From Tetrapyrgos nigripes (lineage: Eukaryota; Basidiomycota; Agaricomycetes; Agaricales; Campanellaceae): a stretch of DNA of 64,000 bases. Both the position numbers and the translations under genes were made by a program. Positions 1 to 10,416 of this stretch are shown here, piece after piece (position 1 is the first letter of the stretch; every line of letters begins with the position of its first letter). Where the stretch lies: assembly GCA_013368315.1 (NCBI GenBank), contig JAACJM010000007.1, positions 558,001-622,000 of the forward strand, in the 5' to 3' direction. Below the pieces are notes generated by a model. It was not told the origin of the DNA, did no database searches, and saw only the letters and a program-made list of their open reading frames with translations.

Positions 1-2139
1 CAATTATTTCCTGATAACTTTGACGAAGAGTATAATTGACAGGAGTGTCTTCTGGAAGAGGAAGAGGGTGATAATTGCCGGGTAATGGGGTAGCAGAAGC
101 TTTCGTGTTTTGCATTCCATAAGTCTCTAGGATTTTATCCAGATAAGCGCACTGGTCTAAAGAGACTTTGCTGCCTTTCCTGGTAATTCTCATCCTAAGG
201 AATTCTTTGGCATCACCTAGATCCCTACATTCCCATCTCTTCATAAAGTTTCCTTTGAGTTGTAAGACTAAGGTTTTGTTAGCTCCACAGAATAGAGCGT
301 CATCCACATAGACTACGGCAATAACGATAGAATTTTCAATAAGATTATTGTTGGCGTCATAGCGTTTGTGAATGAAGATTCCGGTGTCGGAAATGATTCG
401 TTTAAAGCCAAGTTCTGCCATGGACTTATCAAGACTTTTCCACCACGCAAGTCCTGCTTGTTTGAGTCCGTAAAGAGCACGAAGAAGCCGGACGACTTTA
501 TGCTCTTGTCCTTTTACTTTAAAGGCTTCCGGTTGTTCCATATAGATTTCTTCATCGAGTAAGCCATATAAGTAGGCTGATCGGACATCGACACCGGACA
601 CGTGCCAGCCCTTAAGTGCAGCTAAAGCGAAGATTAAGCACACAGTCTTGAATCGAACAATGGGCGAATATATTTGATCAAATTCTATGCCTTCGATCTG
701 TGAAAAACCTTTTGCAACGAGTCTTGCCTTTTTACGATCATCAGTTTTGATGTCGAAGACCCATCGGTTTTTGATAACTTTCCTATCTTTAGGTCTTTCG
801 ACCAATTCATAGGTGTCGCGCTTGTGAAGAGCCTCTAGTTCTTCGCGGCAAGCGACTTTCCATTCCTCCTGCTCAGCTATAGGTAAGCGAGCAATATCTT
901 TGAATGTCCATTCACGAATATTACGAACATTCGATTGATTCCCATCATTCTTCGAAGTAACTTTCTGAATAAGCAAGTGGGAATCGATTTCTCCAGGAGC
1001 AATTGCCTGCATAAGCAAGAAATTTATAGATACTCCCCCTTCCCGGCATGGTTCTGCCATTTCTTCTGATTCAGGGTGTGCAGAGTCATCACTCTCGGCT
1101 TGCTGCTCCCCCTGGGGTGCACTTCCAGATGCAGAACTAGGTCCGGGAACCTGTTGCTCTGCAGCTTGCTGACATCGGTTTTCTCTCCGAGCGTCTCTCT
1201 CTGCTTTAGCTTTTGCTTCCGCTCTTTTATCAGCCGCGATTTGAGGTTCAAGATCGCGTGTAACTTGTACAGGGTGTTTATCTCTGTACCGTTTGTTTGG
1301 TTCACTAACACGTTCGCTTCGACGTGTTGGTTCTCCGTAATTCTGTCTTGGTCTAGTGACTTTTCGAGGTGCCGCAGGAGGTGGTGTCTCCCTTGGGGGT
1401 GGCGTTATAGGCCTTCTAGGTTCTAAGTCACTATCTGGGGATGAAGGTGGCGGATCCTGTTCAGGTTCGTCGTCACGAAGCTGATCAGGTCTCCTTATGG
1501 AAGGGATGCGAGGAGGACGATGATTAAAATCTTCATCATCATTGTCAGGGATTGTTTGTGTTAGAGGAGTGTCATCGTTTTGCGATGACTCAATAGGAAG
1601 TTGTTTCGAACTACGAGATTGAGTTTTACATCGAGGAAAGAAGTCTTCCTCAAAGACGGCTTGCGGGGATGTAAATTCCGCATTGTTTGTACGCATGAAA
1701 AGATTTCCACGTTCTCCTGGTGCTACACCAAGATACGTCATGAGTTCTGACTTGGAAGCGAGTTTGTTCTTTCGAGTTTCCTCAGGTTTAAAGACATAAG
1801 CTCCACAGCCAAAAACTCGTAAATGATCGATACGCGGTTTTTCTTTTTCAAGCATTTCAAATGGAGTTATCCATTTGTGTCGTCGTAAGGGAGTACGTCG
1901 ATAGACATACAATCCATGACGGACAGCATATTCCCACCAAGATTCAGGTAGACACGCTAGCTTCATCATTGCCAGTGCCTTATCCATTAGTGTGCGTATG
2001 AAGCGTTCCGCTCGACCATTCTGTTGATGAATTTATGGTGCACTGTTAAGGATTCTAATACCCTTCTCGAGTAACATTTCTTGGTAGGTACCTTTGATGA
2101 ATTCACCACCCATATCTGACATCCACTGTTCGACTTTTG
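1..2139 (-). pseudogene. copia-1 pol: integrase C-terminal half and reverse transcriptase
   Basis: Read on the minus strand from 2139, this continues the integrase with the second catalytic aspartate (SDMGGEF), then a stop TAA at 2033-2035 where the related copia-2 has tyrosine (SAP-Y-TPQQNGRAE). The glutamate of the D,D,E triad follows in QQNGRAER. A proline- and charge-rich linker follows, then reverse transcriptase with the copia signature YVDDALF near 330-300. No RNase H is seen because the window ends. In a living element this polyprotein segment would copy the RNA into cDNA and insert it into the genome. The stop and the upstream breaks make it inactive. Confidence 0.85.
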
Positions 2140-2147
2140 TTTTATAT

Positions 2148-2800
2148 TAGGGCTCCGCACCGTCCAGTAATACTGGTACGCCCGTAAATTTTACGGGCTC
2201 AGTACTGGTACGGTATACCCATACCCATAATCGTACTGGTTCATTTCGAAGCCTGTACGGTACTGGACGGGTACGGGTACGGCAGTAATACTGGATATGG
2301 GTCTGTACTGGTGCAGCTGAGGAAAATTATAAAGAAGACTTACCTTCTAGCGGCTTCGTGCTGATCTTGAGAGCTATACAAGTTAGTAGGAGGACAAAAA
2401 TCGAGGCTATGCTCACCAAGATGGCTTTCTGAAAGTTTTCACTTGACTTCGCATCTCATTGACATCTGAACAATACTGCATCAAGACCATTTTTCATCAG
2501 AATTTGCTCGAAGATGCTCCGGGCTTGAATTTTGCAGTATGGCAAGCACTTTATTTACGAGAAATTACCCAAACTAAGCAAAACGGTCAAAAAATCGATA
2601 CAAAACTCGTCACCGAGGCTTGACCGACCCGTATACCGTAAAACCCGTATTACGGCCATAAAGAAGACGGTTATATATGGGCTGAACCTGTACTGTACAA
2701 CCCCGTATTTCTTGATCAGAAAGTCACATACGGTACGGGACCGTATCCGTTGTACGGTACCAGTACAAACCGTACAGTACTGGTACGGCGCGGAGCCCTA
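2148..2800. mobile_element. hAT-like MITE, family 1 (copy A)
   Basis: A 653-bp insertion inside the copia-1 integrase. Its ends are inverted repeats starting TAGGGCTCCGC, followed by GTAC-rich sequence. It is flanked by a perfect 8-bp duplication, TTTTATAT, at 2140-2147 and 2801-2808. The 8-bp duplication and TAGGG ends are typical of hAT elements. Removing the insert rejoins the integrase frame as MVETQYK-TKVEQW, matching MVENQYKSKVKQW in copia-2. It has no transposase ORF. A second copy of this family lies at 19793-28190. Confidence 0.9.
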
Positions 2801-2808
2801 TTTTATAT

Positions 2809-3182
2809 TGAGTTTCTACCATCGCAAGGAACTGGCGAGTGGCAGTCAGTGGTTGTTTTTTATCTTTAAGAAGTCGTATCCAAGCATCTGAAGTATAATC
2901 ATCAAAGAAGACGATTATATACTTGTACTTGTGATAGGATATCGTGGGGTATTCATGCAAATCCGTATGGATAATTTGGAAAGGACGAGTAGCACGTCGT
3001 TCGTTAGGAGGGTAAGCCTGTCTGGGAGTTTTGCCTTCAAGACAACCTTTGCACAAAGGAAGTTCCTTCGGAATGATGAATTCCGGAGTGCCAAGGGTGT
3101 GTTGTCGGACATGTTTTAGAACATCTCGAGAGGGATGCCCTATACAACGATGTAAAATTTCGTAGTTGATAAGATAAATCAA
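2809..3182 (-). pseudogene. copia-1 integrase N-terminal part
   Basis: This block carries the integrase zinc-binding motif (HRCIGH followed by CKGC, an HHCC pattern) and the first catalytic aspartate in IIHTDLHE. It ends at MVETQYK, where the MITE at 2148-2800 splits the gene. The upstream protease block is in another frame; a 1-nt deletion near 3235 explains the shift, because the other frame reads YYLPHKSKI, matching YYLPHTKTD in copia-2. Confidence 0.85.
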
Positions 3183-3192
3183 AAGATTGGCT

Positions 3193-5114
3193 TTAGAAGC
3201 GACAATTTTTGATTTGTGTGGAAGATAGTAGTGTTTCCTCCGGTATACGCTTTGAGAAAGTCAAGAATGTTGTATTTCTCGAAATGGTAATATGATCGGA
3301 GCTACCGCGCATAAGCATGTTGTCATTTAAGAATTGACCAACAGATAAGAGTTGTTGATTTAGATCGGGAATATAATAGACCGGATATAATTTCATAACT
3401 CTTTTACGTTGAGAGATCAGGACTGTTCCGGATGCACGAATGTTCGTGAATCCATTGGCAGTTTTCACTGGAATTGGTTTTATATAACTCAATTCAACAA
3501 AGTCATTGATGTCGAACGTAAAATGCGCTGATACTCCAGAGTCAAGTAACCATCCATCACCGAAGTGGATTTTGACAGTGTTAGATCTCTTCTTCTTACA
3601 TTTCTGGCATAGTGAGAACAGAGTGCCACAGGCACATAGATATTTATTGTCACCAGGACTAGTATACAGATCATTATAAATAAAAGGGGTCGATGAACCC
3701 AGAGGAGCGGTATGTAATAAATATATACATGAAGAACCTGCTTCCATATTACGAGCTGCTGGAAAAAGCACATCAGTACTTTTATTCATAAGATCTGAAG
3801 TGAGATCTGACCTGAGATAACCATTGTCCATGCCGGAGACTTCAGAGTCTAAGGACCAGCCATAATTATTTGCAGCATTGACGGTAACCATGGCGGGGGT
3901 AGAAGGTCGTGGACTTGGAATCCCGTCTGACCATGTGTCCTCTACAGGTGATGTAGGGAGGCTCATCCTGCTGAGCAATGGCAGAGTCGACATCTACTCG
4001 AGGTCGCTGGTTTTGGATAGGCTCAGAGACATACTCCGGAGTTCTGGCATTGAACTCGGAGTTGGAGCCCTGGAGGGTAATTCCATCCCTCCTAATCCGA
4101 TTGTTGCGTCTCTCTGCCAATCGATCAGCTTGTCGTACCTTCCATCCTCGTTTTGGAGATGAGGAGTTAGCCATTCCCATCCTGTTGAAGTCGTTCCAGG
4201 TGTTGGGCTTGCAACACGGCTGGACGGTAAGGACTGAGTGGTCATGCCACTGGGATGTGCAGGAAGTGAGCCCCTTGGCATCTCGCTGCAGACTGCAGCA
4301 ATGCGTTGGGCCAGAGAAAGAGTGCCCGTTGGGGCAACGGTGTTCAGCGCTGCTCGGAGTGGTTCCCCATAGATGTGTAGGGAATCCTTGGGATTCTGGA
4401 ATCTCTCCCCAAGGTGAATTCCGCACTGGAGTATATCGGCAGCAGGATCCTGGGCAAGACGGTCAATAAGTGGAACAGGGGTCCTGGTGTCCTGCGATAC
4501 CTTTACACCTGACTCCGTCATTGTGGAGCCAAACACACTTCCGAGTTCCGAAGTGTTCACCAGAGTGTCCTCGTTCCAACTGGCATCTTCTCCTTGAGCG
4601 CATGCCATATCGGCATCTGAACCGGTCTGAGTTCTGGGATATTCACTGTTCCAACCATTCCAGTTACCATCATCACCCCAACCATCAGAAGATGATTTAA
4701 GGTTATTCCAATAGATGTGTTCTGTGAGAGTGCGTTTAGAACGAGGAGCAGGGGTAAGTGAAGTGAAGGAGGAAAGATCGGGATGAGACATGACAACATC
4801 CTCAAGAGCAGCAACAGTCTCACCAGATGGTCTAGCGCCAATATCGCATGCAAGATTGATAGCTCTTTTGGTACCTGTGAAGAAGGCGTCAAAAGGCTTT
4901 TCCGTTTCCATGAAGAATGGCTTACGGGAATCAACTGCAGTGGGCGTGTCGACGACAGTGACTGTATGCATCATGGGAGACATGTCCCCATGAGCAAGAT
5001 GTGCTTGGCCATGTCTCTTGGCCTGTTCGAACTTTCCAGCTCGACCTCCTCGACGGAAATGAGCTTTTCCCTTGCCCTTTCCTTTGCCCTTTCCCTTGTT
5101 ATCTCCATTAGAGC
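3193..5114 (-). pseudogene. copia-1 gag C-terminal region and aspartic protease
   Basis: This block follows the gag start in the same frame once the MITE at 5115-5422 is removed (SSS-NGDNKGKGKG). It begins with a Gly-Lys run, then a long low-complexity region that includes a Trp-rich patch near 4640-4690. The protease core WLLDSGVSAHFTF lies near 3550-3510; DSG is the catalytic motif of retroviral-type aspartic proteases. An in-frame TAG at 3994-3996 splits the block into 5114-3997 and 3993-3193. A CCHC zinc knuckle, usual in copia gag, is not seen. Confidence 0.8.
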
Positions 5115-5422
5115 TAGTGAACTGCACGGGTATCCCGCGGGTACTTTTGAGGCTACCCGTACCCGTACCTGTGAGCCCTGTATATCCGCAGGTCTTGAGT
5201 CGATGAAGGAAAAACAACTATTTGCATACAAAAAAAGGTGAGAATTAACCGTTAGTATATATTAATACATTGAACTAATACGTACAAAGCCTAATTGAAG
5301 TGTTTATGGCCTGTTTGAGCCACCGTCAACCGGCACGGGTCTGGAAATCTGTACCCGTACCTGTACCCGTCAGACCCTTACCCGTGACCCGTGATAACCC
5401 GCCGGACCCGTGCTTTTCACTA
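5115..5422. mobile_element. hAT-like MITE, family 2 (copy B)
   Basis: A 308-bp insertion in copia-1 gag. The ends are TAGTGAACTGCACGGGT and, inverted at the other end, TAGTGAAAAGCACGGGT. It is flanked by the perfect 8-bp duplication ATTAGAGC at 5107-5114 and 5423-5430. The interior is rich in CCCGTACC-type words. Removing it restores the gag frame. The 8-bp duplication and TAGTG ends point to a hAT transposase acting in trans. A relic of the same family is at about 18240-18362. Confidence 0.88.
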
Positions 5423-6247
5423 ATTAGAGCTGCTGGCTCCGTTAGTGCCGCTGCTGCTGCCACTAGGGCGCTGCTGCTGCTGCTGTTGGAAACTAGGGTT
5501 ACCGTCCTTTCGCTTGACAGCCAAAAGACGGTTGGCATGGGCTTTCCCTGAAGGCCCCTTGAAAGCTCCTTGGCGAGATTCCCATATATTGATGATCTCG
5601 GTTTGCAGCTCATCGAGACTTTGTTTGTCGATCTGCTGGAGAGAGCATTGAGTATACTGATTGATGAGATACTCATATCTGGGAGGGAGTTTGGAGATGA
5701 TGAACATGACGATAAGGAAGTTGGCGATTTTCGTCATGGAGGTGCCTGAGGAGTCGTCAGAAGAAACACCGGCGGCACTAACCCTGTCGAAGTGCATGCA
5801 AATAAGTTCGATTGCAGCACTAGGATTAGCGTCGTTAGGGATAATGATGGAAGTGGCACGTTTGAAATCTGTGTAGATTGCGGAAACTCCAGGTTTCCCG
5901 TAGGTCTTCTTGAGAAAGACCCAAATTGCTTTGGCAGTTGTCATTCCGAGTGTCTTCTGACAAACGGAAGGAGAAAGACGAAGTTTGATAGACCCAATGG
6001 CCTTATCGTTCTTCTCATCCCAGTCAGCCTGTTTCTTTCGAGCCGCTGTGATAGCCTCAGTTTGAGCCGCCGTGTCTTCAGCGGATAGAGGCGAGACGGT
6101 ACTCACTTCGGCATCACTGGGGCGATCAGAGCTAAGGACAGAGCTAAGTCCAGTAGCCTGCAACCAGGCGAGAAGGATGTCAGCCCAGATGTTGAAATCA
6201 ACACCGGCGAAGACGGGTACAGTGGTCATCAGGACGTTGGAAGACAT
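5423..6247 (-). pseudogene. copia-1 gag N-terminal domain
   Basis: The frame starts at ATG 6247 (MSSNVLMTTVPVFAG) and runs about 275 codons. The sequence DFNIWADILLAWLQ, and the later AKAIWVFLKKTYG and LPPRYEYLI, fit the helical gag domain of copia elements (UBN2-type). It is homologous to copia-2 gag (9565-10413). The frame meets a stop only after running into the MITE at 5422. Gag would form the cytoplasmic particle in which reverse transcription takes place. Confidence 0.85.
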
Positions 6248-6550
6248 CTTTGATAATTTCTGGGGAAGTCAACTGTCAGCATTTATCCATATGTAGAATA
6301 AGAAGGCAGCATTAAATGTGCCATGCGAAAGTGAAGAGAGGCAGCGATGAACGCGCCATGACAGTGACTACTCCCCTAGATTGTCAACAACTGCAGCTGG
6401 ACATAAGTCCTGCGCTGTTGGACATATCATCAAGCCATTAAAGGCGACGCAGGCTGCCACAAAGGGCGGCACAGGCTGCCATAAAGGCGCCAACCAGGTA
6501 GTATGCGAAGTCTATGGTTTGCAGCCGTTGAAGGCGCTCCCAAGGGCCTT

Positions 6551-6564
6551 CGGGGCCCATAACC
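6551..6564 (-). promoter_or_regulatory. copia-1 primer-binding site, half-tRNA-iMet type
   Basis: Directly after the LTR on the minus strand the sequence reads GGTTATGGGCCCCG. From memory, Drosophila copia uses nearly the same site (GGTTATGGGCCC), which pairs with the anticodon region of initiator tRNA-Met rather than with its 3' CCA end. The same word follows the copia-2 LTR at 9239. Confidence 0.7.
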
Positions 6565-6916
6565 TGTTAAGCAGGCATGGTACGGTCCTATACACTACTA
6601 AGCGCAATGGCAACTACGCTACTTACCTGGGGATAAGAGATAGCTTGTTAGGCTTGTTAGAGGCTTGTTAGAGCGATGTGAGTTAAGTATGAAACTTGTT
6701 ATTTGGAGGACTATCTACGAGTCCTTATATACCTTTGAGGAGGTACAAATACATGTAAACTAATACTAGAGTAACAATAAGATTCTATTGTACTTGATAG
6801 CACAATGCTGGTTTCATACACTATTGTCGTACTACACTTATTGTTCTATTTATAACTACTACTATTGTTCTACATAGATGATGTTGATGGCTGTAACTGA
6901 ATGTGCCGATTCAACA
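6565..6916 (-). repeat. copia-1 5' LTR
   Basis: A 352-bp LTR on the minus strand, starting TGTTGAATCGG and ending CTTAACA (TG...CA). It shares its ends and general layout with the shorter LTRs at 8954-9238 and 13975-14258, but the middle differs. It lies next to the primer-binding site. Confidence 0.85.
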
Positions 6917-7015
6917 AATGGTTGTTCGTCGGGAGTGCGTTCAGCTAGCCATGACTGAAACTGGGTTCAGACGTCTTTTCAGCGTCAAGTCGATGAGGAC
7001 ATTTAGAGTTGAGAT

Positions 7016-7940
7016 TAGTGTTCACCAAGTTTGGTTCTGAACCTCGGTTCAGACCGAACTTTCTTGAACTGAATGCAAAGTTCAGTTCAAAGTTCAGAGA
7101 TTTTTTGAACCGAACTTTAGGTTCGGTTTAGAGTTCGAGGTGAGTTGAGATTGAGTGGACGCATCCGAACGCGTTCGAACGTGTATACCAGGTTGAGTCT
7201 GACGGAGTCAATATCCGTGTTTTTTTAAAACATTTTGCCATACTACTCACCTTGTACCCAACTCTGATGTCATTGGAATACACTAAAATTGACAGAAACC
7301 ACGTGGAAATCTCCAAAAATGTGTAAATTTTTTCTTGAGGGAGCTTGTCCCTGCTTCTTATTCTTTCGCTTGACTCTGCAGGTATGTTTCTCAAGCATGG
7401 TGAGGGCCGGTATACTTTTTCCTCAATCATAAAAGGTAATGAATATTCATCATGTTTTTCCATCCAGTGGAGAAAAGAGATGAAAAATTAGTCCAGTAGC
7501 CTTTTTCATTTGGTTTTTCCTTGTGTGAAAACAAGGTGAAAAAAGTAGATGTAAAATCAATACGTTTTATTCTCCAAGTGTGCTCTCAGTTACGTCATTT
7601 GACCCTGTATAGTATAGCGACTGTGCCCCACACAGAAAACTATAAATCCTAGGTAGGTTTTTGTAGGTTTCTGATGCCAGGTGAAGCCTCGTCTCTATTG
7701 TAAATAGTCCTTATCTACGATAGGTATTTATTTAACTGCTAAAATTGAGCTTTCGGTCATCTCGGAAAACTATGTGGTCCGAACGCGTTCGGACTCTTAT
7801 GAACCTGAACTGGACCGAAAGTTCACTGAACGCGAAGTCCAGTTCAAAGTTCAAAGAATTTTTGAACTGAACCGTGAGTTCAGTTCAAGGTTCAGACAAT
7901 TTTTGCCTGAACCGGACTGAACCGAACTTGGTGAACACTA
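7016..7940. mobile_element. hAT-like MITE, family 3 (copy C)
   Basis: A 925-bp element with inverted ends TAGTGTTCACCAAGTT and a perfect 8-bp duplication GTTGAGAT at 7008-7015 and 7941-7948. Both subterminal zones (about 7030-7140 and 7795-7925) are packed with GAACTGAACC/GGTTCAGTTC-type words in both orientations, probably transposase-binding repeats. The interior has only short ORFs and no transposase. Confidence 0.9.
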
Positions 7941-8094
7941 GTTGAGATAGAGTTTAGTAACCGTAGTTGCCAGATTACTAATCAGATTTTGCATGCTCAT
8001 GGCTTGCTCATGGCTTGCTATTTCTGATCTGCCCAGCTGCAGACTCTTCTCGGTAGGGCTGCTGTGTCTTGCCTGTCTGCTTTGACCAGTGCAA

Positions 8095-8953
8095 TCATCC
8101 AACGAAATAAGCTTGTATGTAAAGGAAACGATCATGCGGTGAAAGGTAAAGTCCTTACTTACCTCCAGAACTCAATTTCTCACTGATCACCTTAATAACA
8201 ATTTAGACAACATCATCCTACCTGTCTCAGACGACGCATTGACTGCAATCTTTGATAACTATGCCCAAGCTAATGAGGCTAGACAACGGGCTAGGAATGG
8301 TACTCATATCAATGTGCATAGTGAGTCCTGGCGCCTTTTCTGCTTGTAATGCTGGTTCTAAGTACGACCGTATCGTCCAGGATTGAGATGCTGTAGTACC
8401 GATAACAGGTGTGTTCTTCGCTTGTCTTCCAGTCTTAACCTTGCACTCACAAATATGTGCCTTTTACTTTTCTCTCCCTTCACAAATCATATTTTTACCT
8501 TTCAAACCCTCTCGCACTCCAGCTGTAAGGCTCGACTTCACGGACGGCCTCGGAGTCGAGCAAACCGTCTTCTCCTTCTCCACACTCAGTGCATCCCGAC
8601 CTTCCAAGGCAACGAAACCCTCAAAGTCGCTGTCGCTAGGAGTGATGAACGAACAACTCGCTGCCTTAGTCCGTAAAGTTCTTCCTGGATCTCAGCCCCA
8701 ATCTCCATCTCTTCTCTCCTCCATTCCCTCACGTCATTTCAAATTCTACGCTATCCTTCCCCTTCCGTACGCATCGTCTGCCATCGTTCAAACTAAATAC
8801 GCGAGTGGGTTCTTCCTCATGTCTAATTTCGATTATAATTATTTGGGAAATGAGGTTTTGAGGCCTTGGAGGACATGGGGAGTAATCAGGTGGTGATTGT
8901 GCATCCAACAACACCGTTTTTGAGAATGTCGGGTGCGTTGTGTAGGTGTGGCA
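8095..8953 (+). pseudogene. Broken copy of the amidohydrolase gene, 5' part
   Basis: This stretch matches, in inverted orientation, the intact gene at 59952-61730: exon 1 end (GTAAAGGAAACGATCAT), intron 1 (GTCCTTACTTAC), exon 2 (AATGAGGCTAGACAACGGGC), intron 2, exon 3 and most of exon 4 (GTTCTTCCTGGATCTCAG). Introns are kept, so this is a DNA-level copy, not a retrocopy. It carries many small indels and no long open frame. It stops exactly where the copia-2 LTR begins (8954), and its 3' end resumes at about 12475. Confidence 0.88.
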
Positions 8954-9238
8954 TGTTGAATTGGCGAATTAGTAAGCAGCCATCAACATTAGATTAGATA
9001 TAGATTAGATAGTAATCTAGTTAGTTACGCTTACTGTACATTAGAAGTTCTTAGATAAGTAGTCACATGTACTATCTAGAACAATATATAAGGGCTCGTA
9101 GATTGCCCTACAAAAATAAGGATTTCCCTTAACACTCATCGTTCTTAAACCTCTAACAAACTGCTCTAACAAGCACTTCTACATCCCCAGGTAAGTATGC
9201 AGTTGCTGCTACATATATAGAACATAGCCTGCTCAACA
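8954..9238 (+). repeat. copia-2 5' LTR
   Basis: A 285-bp LTR, TGTTGAATTGGCG...CTGCTCAACA. It is closely related to the inverted LTR at 13975-14258, sharing the ends and the central ATTAGATTAGATATAG block. It is followed at once by GGTTATGGGCCCC, the half-tRNA-iMet-type primer site. Confidence 0.9.
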
Positions 9239-9564
9239 GGTTATGGGCCCCGCAAGCCCTGGACATCGCACCATCATTGGCAGCAAGTCCTAGACTGCGT
9301 AATACCTGGTAGCGCCCCTGCGGCTGCTTGAACATCCCCCTCTGTGGCAGAAGTTCTTTACATGCGCCTTCATGGCTGCTGTATGTGCTCAGTAGCGCCT
9401 AAATGGCTGCAAGCTGATATAATGCACACCCAGGATAATCACTGTCATAAGTGTGCTAGCTGCAGCTTTTAATTTATTTTCATGGCGCATCCTTAACGCT
9501 GCCATTTATCTTGCATATAGGATGTTATGCTGACAGTTCGATTATATCCCCAGATCACATTTGA

Positions 9565-10413
9565 AATGTCTTCCGGATCAAGTTTTATGTCCACTGTTCC
9601 AGAACTCACTGGACCGAACTATACTATTTGGGCCAGCAAATCCAGGGCATCGCCTATGTCCTCAATACCCTCAAACCTGGAGAAATCCAGATTGTCGGAT
9701 CCACATCTCCTGTACCGGCTCCTCCAGCAGCTCCTGCCGGAACTACTGGTGGCACTACTGCTGCTGCTGCTGCTGCAGTTGAAGAAGAATCTGATGCTGG
9801 TAGTGGAGTACCTTCCCCTCACTTCATTGCTGCTGCTAGCGGTAGCATTGCTGATTGGGAAAAGGATAACAACAAAGCCATGGGCGTCATCAAACTCCAT
9901 GTTGCTCAAGCTATTGGTGCCAAAATCGAAAATATCACCACCGCTAGAGTTATGTGGGACACACTCAAAGATCTCTATGGTAGACCTGGAGCTGCTGAAA
10001 TCTTTCAGAACTTCAAACGGGCTATGAACATTGAGATCTCATGCAACGCGCATCCCGGTGCTGCAATTGATCTCATCAAAATGTACCTAACTCGCATCAC
10101 TAATGCAGGTGACAACACAGAGATCCCCATGTATCTCCAATACATGATCGTTACCAACAAACTCCCTCCTGACATCTATGCCTACATCATTGCCAAAATC
10201 ACTCAAGACGACATTGATGATTTTGAACATGAAACGCTCGATAATCTCCGAACTCATGTTGTTAATACTTGGGAGGCTTGTGGCAGAAAGAAACCTCAAT
10301 CTGCCAACACCACCAAAATTACAGCAATCAAACGCAAAGGCAAACCTCCTGTCTTTGAGGAACAGCAGCAGCAGCACCATAAAGGCAGCAGCAGCGCTTG
10401 GAGAGGCAAAGGC
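9565..10413 (+). pseudogene. copia-2 gag
   Basis: The frame starts at ATG 9565 (MSSGSSFMSTVPELTGP) and reads YTIWAS before shifting at about 9635; the other frame continues QIQGIAYVLNTLKPGEI, so one base is missing. It then runs to 10413 through the copia gag core (MWDTLKDLYGRPGAAEIF, LPPDIYAYII) and a Gln/Ser-rich tail. It ends at an in-frame TGA (10414-10416), after which the same frame continues into pol (GCGNWQGRGK), so the TGA is probably a premature stop inside gag-pol. Confidence 0.82.
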
Positions 10414-10416
10414 TGA

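Larger units (their letters stand above)
1..6916 (-). mobile_element. Ty1/copia retrotransposon copia-1, truncated by the window edge
   Basis: The element reads on the minus strand. In order it has its 5' LTR (6916-6565), a primer-binding site, gag, protease, integrase and reverse transcriptase, running off the left edge of the window. The order protease-integrase-RT is that of Ty1/copia. It is decayed: a TAG stop at 3994-3996, a probable 1-nt deletion near 3235 and a TAA at 2033-2035 in the integrase core. Two hAT-like MITEs lie inside it (2148-2800 and 5115-5422), each flanked by a perfect 8-bp duplication; removing each one restores an uninterrupted reading frame. The 3' LTR is outside the window, so element age cannot be judged from LTRs. 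Confidence 0.9.
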
